From a virus: 64,000 nucleotides of DNA. Within the stretch, counting starts at the first letter, position 1. Each line of letters opens with the position of its first letter. Below are positions 24,803 to 32,376 of the stretch, in pieces. The notes beneath the pieces are model-generated. The model made no database searches. It was given only the letters and a program-made list of their open reading frames with translations, and was not told the origin of the DNA. The stretch covers positions 34,315-98,314 of the IMG/VR virus record IMGVR_UViG_3300032241_003073. One strand, 5' to 3'. Both the position numbers and the translations under genes were made by a program.

Positions 24803-25714
24803 ATGCTATCATACAAACAATGGAAAACTTTGAATGAATCAGTAATGCCTAGCTTCACACTTGGCATTGCATCTCCTTCAAATCTTGGAATTCAATCTCC
24901 ATTTGCTATGGATTTGGAAGAAGCCAAAAAAATGGCAAAAAAGAAATATAAGAAAAAGTTCAAAGATGAAGAAGAAGACGATGATGAAACAGGCGATGGA
25001 GAAATGGTTAAGCCATCATCTGATAAAGATGAGCCAGATGTTGATGTAGATGTTGATTCGGACGAAGATTCAGATGAAGACAAAAACGTTTGCTCTAAAT
25101 GTGGAATGATGTCTAAAAAGAAATCAAAGATGAAGTCCAAAAAGAAAATGTGGTCTGATGACGATGATCAAGACGATGATTCTGAAGATGACGACGATCA
25201 AGACGATGAAGAAAAGTCTAAAGATGATGATGAAGAAGACGAAGAGGGCGATGATGAAGTTTCACCAAAGAAGATGATGTCTAAAAAGAAAATGAAGTCC
25301 GACGAAGAAGATGAAGATGAAGATGAAGACGATGGTAATGAAGAAGATGATGATGACGAAGACGAAGGCGAAGAAGACGAAGACGATGAAGGCGACGAGG
25401 AAGATGACGAAGATGACGAAGAAGAAGGCGACGATAAGCCTTCAAATAAAATGATGTCTAAAAAGAAAATGCTTAAAGGCAATCAACACAAGATTGACAT
25501 GAACAAAAATGGCAAAATTGACGCTGAAGACTTTAAGATTCTTAAAAACAAAAAGAAGAAAAATAAAAAGAAGGATGATTTGTCGGAAGATTCTTCTTGG
25601 TGGAACAGTGTTCAAAGCATGAATGTTTCTCCTTACACAAAATACAGTGATGGCTGTGAAAGTTTATTCACACCAATTGACACTGAAAATTTAACTCAAG
25701 GTGTTCGCTCCTAA
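24803..25714 (+). CDS. Extremely acidic internal protein with EF-hand-like motif
   Basis: 303 residues. Starts MLSYKQWKTLNES: capsid-targeting pattern with an L-N-E cut site. Residues ~50-225 are long Asp/Glu runs broken by repeated basic islands (MSKKKMKS-like, four or five copies). Near residues 230-248 lies DMNKNGKIDAEDFKIL, an EF-hand/dockerin-type loop, then a Lys cluster. SD AGAGGAA. Acidic internal proteins may act as scaffold, DNA mimic or counter-ion sink; which is unknown. Terminator follows. Confidence 0.75.
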   Translation: MLSYKQWKTLNESVMPSFTLGIASPSNLGIQSPFAMDLEEAKKMAKKKYKKKFKDEEEDDDETGDGEMVKPSSDKDEPDVDVDVDSDEDSDEDKNVCSKCGMMSKKKSKMKSKKKMWSDDDDQDDDSEDDDDQDDEEKSKDDDEEDEEGDDEVSPKKMMSKKKMKSDEEDEDEDEDDGNEEDDDDEDEGEEDEDDEGDEEDDEDDEEEGDDKPSNKMMSKKKMLKGNQHKIDMNKNGKIDAEDFKILKNKKKKNKKKDDLSEDSSWWNSVQSMNVSPYTKYSDGCESLFTPIDTENLTQGVRS

Positions 25715-25738
25715 TTAAATGTATCTAATTTTGTAAAT

Positions 25739-25770
25739 AAAAAAGCCACAATTTTACTTGTGGCTTTTTT
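25739..25770 (+). terminator. Intrinsic terminator
   Basis: aaaaaagccaca-attttact-tgtggctttttt, a 12 bp stem with T-run, 24 nt after the acidic protein gene. Confidence 0.85.
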
Positions 25771-25882
25771 ATTTACAATAAAAATTTTAATTAAATTGTT
25801 TTTGATGTTTTTCATCAATGCATTTTTTGCAATAATTAAATCGTTCAAGGTTTTTTGCGATCTCAATTTTTTAGAGGTAGAT

Positions 25883-26041
25883 ATGCAGATAAATAATTTT
25901 TGGATTGATAGAATTAATGAGAAAAATGTTCTTAAAGTTGTTGAATGGGCACACAGACAGGGAATTTTGATTGAGAATTTGACAATATCTGATATAATTG
26001 AAGCTGCAAAGTCTTATCTTCGTGATCCATCTCATGCGTGA
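25883..26041 (+). CDS. Small protein, 52 aa
   Basis: ATG 25883 with AGAGGT upstream; the longer upstream frame is hydrophobic noise over the terminator. Begins MQINNFWIDRINEKN; a single predicted helical domain. Six bases before the Prim-Pol gene, likely the same transcript. Function unknown. Confidence 0.55.
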   Translation: MQINNFWIDRINEKNVLKVVEWAHRQGILIENLTISDIIEAAKSYLRDPSHA

Positions 26042-26047
26042 AAATTT

Positions 26048-26776
26048 ATGTTAAAATGGTATGATGCTTATGTTTCTGTCGGACTAAAGCCAATTGCAAT
26101 TTTTTGTGGAACAAAAATACCAGTTGGTCAAGATTGGAATAAAAATTGGGAACCAAATAAATGGCGAGATTATTTCAAGAGTGATTCCTATAATATGGGA
26201 ATATTGCTTGGAGAAATAATAGATGTAGAAGGAGATACATCTGAAGCCAATAATTTTTTATTGGAAATGATTGGCGATACTGAACATCCAATGTTTAGTA
26301 GCTCGAAATCAATTCATCATTTGTTTTTAAATCCAGATCCTAAATTAACTCGTTGGTCTTTTAATGGAATAGAATTTAGAGGTCATAAACATCAATCAGT
26401 TGTTCCCCCATCTGTTCATGATGACGGAACTCCTTATAAATGGATGGTTAATTCAAATTCTTATTTTAAAATACCAAATTTACCACCATCGCTTTTAGAT
26501 TTTTATTTTCAAAATAAAAATCTAAATAAAAATAAATTTTCGCAAAAGCATAAAAATAAGCCAGGACACAAAAGAACAGAATGTAAAAAATGTGGCGGCT
26601 ATTTTTACATTCATAAAAAAAGATTGATATTAGAAGTTAAAGCGTTTGCAATTATGGGGCAATTATGGTCATGTCACGGTTGTCGTCAAGCCGACGTTAA
26701 AGAGATGTGTCGATCTATTCGAAAAAATTTAAATAAGGATCAAAGTTCTCGTTTCTTTCCTGTATGGAAAGATTGA
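26048..26776 (+). CDS. Primase-polymerase (Prim-Pol)-like protein with zinc ribbon
   Basis: 242 residues. Residues ~1-155 match the bifunctional primase/polymerase N-terminal family: LKPIAIFCGTKIPVGQDW, YNMGILLGEIIDVEGD (catalytic acids), SSKSIHHLFL, IEFRGHKHQSVVPPSVHDDG, YKW. A C-terminal zinc ribbon follows (CKKCGG ... CHGC). No helicase domain is attached. Makes primers or synthesises DNA; could serve phage replication or be a standalone TLS-type enzyme. Convergent 62 nt overlap with the esterase gene. Confidence 0.75.
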   Translation: MLKWYDAYVSVGLKPIAIFCGTKIPVGQDWNKNWEPNKWRDYFKSDSYNMGILLGEIIDVEGDTSEANNFLLEMIGDTEHPMFSSSKSIHHLFLNPDPKLTRWSFNGIEFRGHKHQSVVPPSVHDDGTPYKWMVNSNSYFKIPNLPPSLLDFYFQNKNLNKNKFSQKHKNKPGHKRTECKKCGGYFYIHKKRLILEVKAFAIMGQLWSCHGCRQADVKEMCRSIRKNLNKDQSSRFFPVWKD

Positions 26777-27377
26777 ATATTTCTGCGATCCATTCTCCAG
26801 CATCACTAATATTTTCTTTAGAAATATAATGTCCATCTGAATCATTTTCAATTGTTTTTATTTTATAGTTTTTTTCGATAAACGCATTTTTCATTGGGAT
26901 ATATCTTTCTTTCCAATCAAAACAATCATCATTTTGATTGTGAAAAAGTAAAAATGGAGTTTTGTGTTTTGATGGAAGCAATTTATCTGGTTCTAAAATT
27001 GCACCATTGTGAACCACAACGCCTCCAAAAGGTTCATCTGAAGTAGAGGCAATTTGAATTGCCATAACCGCTCCTGCTGAAAATCCCGCAAGAACTATTT
27101 CTGATCTATTAACATTGTGGTCTTTCTCAATTTTTTTTATACAAATGTCTAAGTCGGGAACTGAAATTTTTAACCCCCAAACCGCATTCATTTGATCGTT
27201 TTCTCCATTGGGTATTGGATACCATTCATCAAATGGATCAATACCTATAATTTGCATGGGTACTCCAGAAAATTTAGAATACCCATGCAACAAGTTATAT
27301 GCAGTTTGTCCTCTTCCTGGCAATACTATGATTGTTCCATAATATGTGTCTGGAGTATAATTTACAATGTTATACAT
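26715..27377 (-). CDS. Alpha/beta-hydrolase (phospholipase/carboxylesterase type)
   Basis: 220 residues. TIIVLPGRGQTAYN near the N-terminus (oxyanion strand), nucleophile elbow GFSAGAVM, catalytic Asp in FHNQNDDCF, catalytic His in DSDGHYIS. Order and spacing fit the Abhydrolase_2 esterases. No signal peptide, so it acts in the cytoplasm or virion. Its last 62 nt overlap the Prim-Pol gene on the other strand, and it abuts the amidoligase gene. Confidence 0.8.
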   Translation of the reverse strand: MYNIVNYTPDTYYGTIIVLPGRGQTAYNLLHGYSKFSGVPMQIIGIDPFDEWYPIPNGENDQMNAVWGLKISVPDLDICIKKIEKDHNVNRSEIVLAGFSAGAVMAIQIASTSDEPFGGVVVHNGAILEPDKLLPSKHKTPFLLFHNQNDDCFDWKERYIPMKNAFIEKNYKIKTIENDSDGHYISKENISDAGEWIAEIFNLSIQERNENFDPYLNFFE

Positions 27378-28315
27378 TATTTAATTTTCCATTCAATATA
27401 GGGGTCTGGAAGATTTACTCCAGATAATTTTTCAATTTCTTGAAATAGATTTTCTGGTAAATAATTGCTGATAAAAATCATAAATTTTTGTGCTAACTTT
27501 TTATCGCACGTATCAATTGCTCTTCTTAGTGAATTTACATCATAGCCAAAGCAATGATAGGCTTCACTTGGATCTTCTTCTAGTAAATCTTCATCTACTG
27601 ACCAAAATCTTTCATGTTGTTTGGTTTCAACAAAATTTAAAGAAAATTTAGTCAAATCGTAAATTAGAGATGCTATTTTAGGCGAAGAAAACCAAAAATT
27701 TCCAAGAGTTCTGTATTCTATTCCATATTCTGGAGTTCTGTGAGATCCAGCATGACCATAAATTCTTCTTCTGGCTTTTGATGTTGGATCGGTGTCGATA
27801 AAAATAGATGGTATTCCTAAAAATAGGTCCATCATTCTGACCACGCTAAAAGCATTTGAAGGATCTTGAAGCATGTTCGATCCAATATGGATGTGTCCAC
27901 CCGCTGAACGAAAAGGAGTTTTAAACTGAAAATATCCGTCCAAGAGTTCAACATCTTCATCTGGAGGATAATCGCACTCTAACGTGTACACATTCCATTC
28001 TGGGCTACATCCAGCAACTTTTGCATCCATACAATTTAATTCTTTTTTAGGATAATTCGCAGATGCTTTAATTGTAAATTTATTTTTCCCAATTGCATCT
28101 GATAATCCCTGTAAAGATTTTCTAATGTTTTCTATTGATTCATCTTTTGTGTTGGCTGGTTTGATTGCAATTTCGGCCAACACATTATCAAAATAATAAT
28201 GATTATTTTGTTTTACAATTGCACGCTCTTTTTTAGGAAGAATGCCAATTGCACTTTTTAATTCGTTTTGACTCGTAAGCATGAATTCAGGATCAGATCC
28301 AAAAGAAAAGTTCAT
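27377..28315 (-). CDS. phiEco32-type COOH-NH2 (ATP-grasp-like) amidoligase
   Basis: 312 residues. Features of the phage COOH.NH2 ligase type 2 family: FGSDPEFML at the N-terminus, FDNVLAEIAIKPA, GCSPEWNVY, FRSAGGHIHIGSNML, AGSHRTPEYGIEYRTLGNFW. The family is predicted to form amide bonds using ATP, joining an amine to a carboxylate on a peptide or metabolite. Start preceded by GAGGA. Ten bases downstream of the gene at 28325-29137, with which it presumably works. Confidence 0.8.
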   Translation of the reverse strand: MNFSFGSDPEFMLTSQNELKSAIGILPKKERAIVKQNNHYYFDNVLAEIAIKPANTKDESIENIRKSLQGLSDAIGKNKFTIKASANYPKKELNCMDAKVAGCSPEWNVYTLECDYPPDEDVELLDGYFQFKTPFRSAGGHIHIGSNMLQDPSNAFSVVRMMDLFLGIPSIFIDTDPTSKARRRIYGHAGSHRTPEYGIEYRTLGNFWFSSPKIASLIYDLTKFSLNFVETKQHERFWSVDEDLLEEDPSEAYHCFGYDVNSLRRAIDTCDKKLAQKFMIFISNYLPENLFQEIEKLSGVNLPDPYIEWKIK

Positions 28316-28324
28316 TGCAAATCC

Positions 28325-29137
28325 TCATTTTTGATAGTGCCAGTACGGAACAAGAACGTTTTGGCCAAGAGATTTATACGTTAAATCCTTAGCAAACCCG
28401 ATAGCTCCCAAGCAATTGTGAATGGTGTCTACATTCATACTGCTTGGGTAGTTCAACTGAATATCTCGACAGAAGATTCGTCGATCTCCAACTCTCAAAA
28501 TTTTTTGAAAAGCGGGATCAATTTTTTGTAAAAAAAATGCATCTTTTCTTTGGTAAGGTTTAATTTCGCCAGAAACAATTCCTTGTATTGTTTCGGTAAA
28601 ATGTTTTCCTTCTGTATGGCAAAACCCAGTTCTTAAAAAAAGAGAGTAAAGCGAAAGCATTGGAGGAGCTTGAATCCATCTTTTGCTTCCTTCAAACATA
28701 AAAATTCCAGATTTTTTGTAACAATCTGGAGGCGAGGCACACCTTCTTACAAATGATTTTTTTATTTTTAATTGATTTTCAATTTGATTGATGAAATCAA
28801 CAACCTTTGTAATTTTTTTTGAAAAACTTTTATCCTTTGGATTGGTTATTAGCAGTCTGGTTCGGTCTAAACAAGGAAGAGGATCAGTGAATGGATTAAA
28901 CTTGAATTTATATATTGAAATATTTTTTTTGTTTGTTGCAGAATAAATTACATCTTGTAGAAAGTCTTTGCACCAAACAAAAGGGTGACATTGTTCGTAA
29001 TTTGAGGAAACAAGAGAATATTCTAATCCCTTAGAATATATTTGAAGTATTTTATAATTTGCTTCAACAGGCTTCCATTTTATATGACGACTATATCCTT
29101 CCATATAATCCTCTTTTGTTGTGGGGCAAAATTTCAT
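28325..29137 (-). CDS. Unknown protein paired with the amidoligase
   Basis: 270 residues, not recognised. Contains HPFVWCKDFLQDVIYS, TRLLITNPKDKSFSKKI, an RWIQAPPMLSLYSLFLRTGF segment and a C-terminal VPYWHYQK. It precedes the amidoligase in the same short operon, so it may be a partner, substrate or second enzyme. A TATATAAA box directly abuts its ATG with no ribosome site. Confidence 0.65.
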   Translation of the reverse strand: MKFCPTTKEDYMEGYSRHIKWKPVEANYKILQIYSKGLEYSLVSSNYEQCHPFVWCKDFLQDVIYSATNKKNISIYKFKFNPFTDPLPCLDRTRLLITNPKDKSFSKKITKVVDFINQIENQLKIKKSFVRRCASPPDCYKKSGIFMFEGSKRWIQAPPMLSLYSLFLRTGFCHTEGKHFTETIQGIVSGEIKPYQRKDAFFLQKIDPAFQKILRVGDRRIFCRDIQLNYPSSMNVDTIHNCLGAIGFAKDLTYKSLGQNVLVPYWHYQK

Positions 29138-29197
29138 TTTATATAATATCTTTTAAATTTCTTCGATCAATATATTTTTAGAAAAAAAATTTAAAAC

Positions 29198-29205
29198 GTA
29201 AATAA
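29198..29205 (+). promoter_or_regulatory. Late-promoter-like box GTAAATAA, 3 nt from start codon
   Basis: GTAAATAA then TGT then ATG (29209). No Shine-Dalgarno sequence. Similar to the other boxes lying on start codons in this window. Confidence 0.35.
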
Positions 29206-29208
29206 TGT

Positions 29209-29514
29209 ATGTTTGGATTTCGTCAATTTATCGCTGATCGGGGCAACGACTCAAGTATAATTAATTTATACCTCAACAATCCCAAAATGAGGATTTCTGA
29301 AATTGCAAACGAATTTGGGAAGTCAGATGCGGAAATATACCGTATTCTTCACACACATCAGGTTTCCCCCAATCGTTTGAAAATTAATCATCAAAAAGTT
29401 CATAATCTTTTTAATTTAGGTTGGAGTATTAAAGAAATTGCACAATTTACAGGATACACTCCTAGAAATGTTCGATATATAATTTCAAAAAATATTTCCG
29501 AAGGTGGAAAATAA
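29209..29514 (+). CDS. Double helix-turn-helix protein
   Basis: 101 residues. Two HTH-like segments: MRISEIANEFGKSDAEIYRIL and WSIKEIAQFTGYTPRNVRYII. The N-terminus MFGFRQFIADRGN loosely resembles the capsid-targeting peptides. Last base overlaps the start of the next gene (ATAATGG). May regulate transcription. Confidence 0.65.
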   Translation: MFGFRQFIADRGNDSSIINLYLNNPKMRISEIANEFGKSDAEIYRILHTHQVSPNRLKINHQKVHNLFNLGWSIKEIAQFTGYTPRNVRYIISKNISEGGK

Positions 29515-30350
29515 TGGCAATTGGAGAAAACGATATAATTTTGTCTTATTCTGGTGGATCGTCAAATGCCGATCCCAATCTTTCATTGGGCGGGGATATC
29601 TCGGAGCAGCCTATTTTAAGCACAAGATTGTTTAATGATGTTTCAGAAGCACAGTCGGCATCTGGATCTATTAATTATCGGTGTATTTATTTAAACAATC
29701 ATAGTAGTGATGGATATTTGTACAACAGCACTATCAATGTTGTTTATACAAATTCCAGCGATGTTGTTGTAGAAGTGGGAATTGGATCTTCGAATGATAT
29801 TTCTTTGATATCTACAAATGACCGTCAAATTGTAACCATTATAAATGGTCCGAATGCAACTGGAGGTAATTTTACTTTAACATTTAAAAATGTTGTTGAT
29901 TATGATGTTGTTGTCTATTGGAATGCTGATTTGGCAACTTTCTCTAATAATTTTCAAAATGCTCTAAGATTGATTCCAGATTTACAAAATGTTCAAGTTT
30001 CAGCATCAATTTTAAGCCCTAATATTGTTTTTGAAGTAGACTTTACTGGTGGTCGATATTATGATCCATTTGTTTTAAAAAGCAATAATTTAATTTGTAT
30101 ATATACCACCTATATTTTTATATCCAAGGCTGTCAATGGATATCCGTTCAACTCTAAAGCCAGCGAAATAGATGTTGAAACCACGCCACCAGCAAACATT
30201 TCTTTTTATTCTTCTGTAGCTGTTGGGAAAATTCAGCCATTAGATGCTTTGCCGATATGGATTAAAAGAACTGTGCCGCCCAATGCGGCAGCAGTTCAAA
30301 ATGATGGATTTACTTTAAATATTGAAGGGCATGGTCTTCCAGTTATTTAA
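29514..30350 (+). CDS. Putative virion structural protein (fibre/baseplate type)
   Basis: 278 residues, Ser/Asn/Val-rich and beta-rich. Begins MAIGENDIILSYSGGSSNADPNLSLGG and contains FNDVSEAQSASGSINYRCIYLNNH, a pattern I recall from unnamed structural proteins of large phages. The C-terminus PLDALPIWIKRTVPPNAAA looks like a tail-protein motif. Convergent with the protease gene. Confidence 0.65.
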   Translation: MAIGENDIILSYSGGSSNADPNLSLGGDISEQPILSTRLFNDVSEAQSASGSINYRCIYLNNHSSDGYLYNSTINVVYTNSSDVVVEVGIGSSNDISLISTNDRQIVTIINGPNATGGNFTLTFKNVVDYDVVVYWNADLATFSNNFQNALRLIPDLQNVQVSASILSPNIVFEVDFTGGRYYDPFVLKSNNLICIYTTYIFISKAVNGYPFNSKASEIDVETTPPANISFYSSVAVGKIQPLDALPIWIKRTVPPNAAAVQNDGFTLNIEGHGLPVI

Positions 30351-31312
30351 CTGTGAGAGTGGACCCATTCTTCTAATTTTCTTGGGTCGATAATTCCAAA
30401 TCCTTCAAAAAATTGTTGACCAGCAAACTGAGGGCTTTTTGTTGGAATTGTATATTCTTTCATTGCTTGAATATAATCTTTATTGTTTTCAAGCTTTATA
30501 TCTAATCCCTTTTTTCTTTTGTAAGATAAAAGTAAAGCCGCAACACCAACGGCAAATGGATTCGCCATGCTTGTTCCCGATAAAATGGCATACCAATTAT
30601 CTGGAACTGTGCTTAATATTTTTACTCCTGGTGCAACAAAATCTAAATCTGGACCAGTGCAGCTAAAAGATGCTCTTTCAAATTTTTCATCAACTGCTCC
30701 AATTCCAATGACTTCTGGATACGCAGCAGGGTAAAAAATTTGTCTGGTTCTCCCAGCGTTTCCGGCAGCACACCACGTTACACAACCTTTAGAAGCGGCA
30801 TATAATATCGCTTCGTGAATTATATCCATTTGTGAAGGAGATCCTAAACTCATTGTTATAAAATCCACTCCTTGATCTGCTGCCCAACATATACCATTGG
30901 CAACATCAGATAAATTGCCAGAACCTTGACTGTCTAAAACTTTAACTGGTAAAACTTTTGATTTTGGTGCAATACCAACAACCCCTCTATTGGCGTTATT
31001 TCCACAAATAATGCCACACACATGCGTTCCATGACATGCATCATCGTCTGGAGTATTGCTTGGATTTAAAAAATTCTTTCCGGGAAGAAGATTGTCAACT
31101 AGATCTTCATGATCTAAGTCTGCTCCCGTGTCTAGAACAGCTATGGTTACATTTTCACCCTGCGTGTACTTCCACGCTTCTGGGAGATTAAATGCTGTAA
31201 TTTCCCATGCGATTTGGGTTTTAACTTCTTGAATGCTAACAACATCTTCTCTGACATAAGGAAGAAGGTTGCATTTATTGTGTTGCTTGTGTTGTTTGAC
31301 TCGTTTCGCCAT
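30347..31312 (-). CDS. Subtilisin-like serine protease (S8)
   Basis: 321 residues from ATG 31312, preceded by a perfect AGGAGG. Catalytic triad visible: Asp in VTIAVLDTGADLDHEDL, His in HGTHVCGIICG, Ser in SGTSMANPFAVGVAALLL. Residues ~1-50 form a short pro-region-like segment; no signal peptide. Possible roles are virion protein maturation, host protein cleavage or cell exit. Overlaps the upstream gene by 38 nt. Confidence 0.88.
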   Translation of the reverse strand: MAKRVKQHKQHNKCNLLPYVREDVVSIQEVKTQIAWEITAFNLPEAWKYTQGENVTIAVLDTGADLDHEDLVDNLLPGKNFLNPSNTPDDDACHGTHVCGIICGNNANRGVVGIAPKSKVLPVKVLDSQGSGNLSDVANGICWAADQGVDFITMSLGSPSQMDIIHEAILYAASKGCVTWCAAGNAGRTRQIFYPAAYPEVIGIGAVDEKFERASFSCTGPDLDFVAPGVKILSTVPDNWYAILSGTSMANPFAVGVAALLLSYKRKKGLDIKLENNKDYIQAMKEYTIPTKSPQFAGQQFFEGFGIIDPRKLEEWVHSHS

Positions 31313-31728
31313 TTGTTGTAGCCTCCTGCTTTGCGTTCCAAAATCCTGCGTTATATTTTGCAACTATAAAATCAATTAAATAGCTGACTAATATATTTAT
31401 TACAAAACTTTTAATTTGTCCAGAAAAAGGTTGAAGCCATATTGGAAAAGCTTGGATTACGATATAATCAAATAATCTGCTTGCTATTGTCATTACGGCA
31501 GCTTTTTTGTCTGTTCCTGTTGGAATAATTTTTTCTGCTAATAAAATTGATTCATCAATAACTTCCATCATGAAAATTGTTGATTTCATTAAATATTTTT
31601 GATTAATCAAAAATATTTGTTTTATTTTTGGATTCGCTTGATCCCATTTTTTTTTTTGACTCTTGAATGTAAGATTCAAGTTTAGAAATTGCATCTTGTA
31701 TTTCAATTCCAGAAAAATTTTTGTTCAT
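31275..31728 (-). CDS. Hypothetical protein interrupted by an A11 frameshift
   Basis: A natural start, ATG at 31728, encodes MNKNFSGIEIQDAISKLES before an 11-A run (31647-31657 on the plus strand as T11). In that frame translation stops 15 codons later. One base fewer in the run would join it to an open frame of ~125 codons (KKKWDQANPKIKQIF... MKSTIFMMEVIDES) with a hydrophobic C-terminal half. Either transcription slippage restores the protein, or the run was miscounted in sequencing. Confidence 0.55.
31647..31657 (-). repeat. A11 homopolymer, probable slippage site
   Basis: Eleven A residues (minus strand) at the point where the reading frame of the 31275-31728 gene shifts. Confidence 0.6.
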
Positions 31729-31758
31729 GGTTATCTCGCTCTCTACATTATATATATT

Positions 31759-32376
31759 TTAATTTTTAATTTGTTTAATTAAACTTTCGAGAGCATTCCA
31801 ATCATTGTAAGATTCTATGTCCCAAGAACTTCCAAAAATATGAAAAATGCTGTTGTCATCACATTTATTTATCATTTCTTGTGCAAATAATTCCCAGCTT
31901 TTTTCTTTGTATTCAATTCTATCAATGCCTATCTGAACCGTGCATTGAATAGAATGGGGGTCATTTCCAGGATTTAAACTTCCAGTTATACTTGTTCTTG
32001 CGGTTGTATATCCAGCACCTTTTATAAGAGCTTTGTTTAAAGAATTTAAACTGTTTCTTGGATATGCAAAAGATTTTATTTCTTGTCCCGTTACATCTTG
32101 CCAATATTTTTTTGAACTATGAATCTCCATGCTTATGGCTTGGATCATTCTTTTGTTCATTGGTTTGTTTGTAACAGATTTAGATCCAATTTCAAATTTG
32201 CTGGCAATTTGTTCGCAATCTTTTTCTGATAGCCAAGAGCTTGTCATTGCTAAATCTTTTGCGGCACCAATCATAGAGGGCCAATAGAATATTGTTTCTA
32301 TTTCATATTTTGCCATCAAATCAGCCATTCTTAAATCTGCGGTTGACCCATCATCCCAAGATGCAATGATTTTCAT
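31759..32376 (-). CDS. Polysaccharide deacetylase (NodB)-like protein with altered metal site
   Basis: 205 residues from ATG 32376 (AGGG upstream). NodB-like: IIASWDDGSTADLRMADLM (catalytic Asp pair), FAYPRNSLN, C-terminal IFHIFGSSWD. In the second motif the usual H-S/T-x-x-H metal ligands read KSVTN (FEIGSKSVTNKPM), so both histidines are missing. It may be inactive, use another metal geometry, or bind glycans only. Downstream of and overlapping a glycosyltransferase fusion gene. Confidence 0.75.
   Translation of the reverse strand: MKIIASWDDGSTADLRMADLMAKYEIETIFYWPSMIGAAKDLAMTSSWLSEKDCEQIASKFEIGSKSVTNKPMNKRMIQAISMEIHSSKKYWQDVTGQEIKSFAYPRNSLNSLNKALIKGAGYTTARTSITGSLNPGNDPHSIQCTVQIGIDRIEYKEKSWELFAQEMINKCDDNSIFHIFGSSWDIESYNDWNALESLIKQIKN

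Noticed and set aside
25198-25482. Ser-rich ORF on the minus strand opposite the acidic protein
   Set aside because: It is a mirror of GAT/GAA codons in the acidic gene; pure poly-Ser is an artefact of strand complement.
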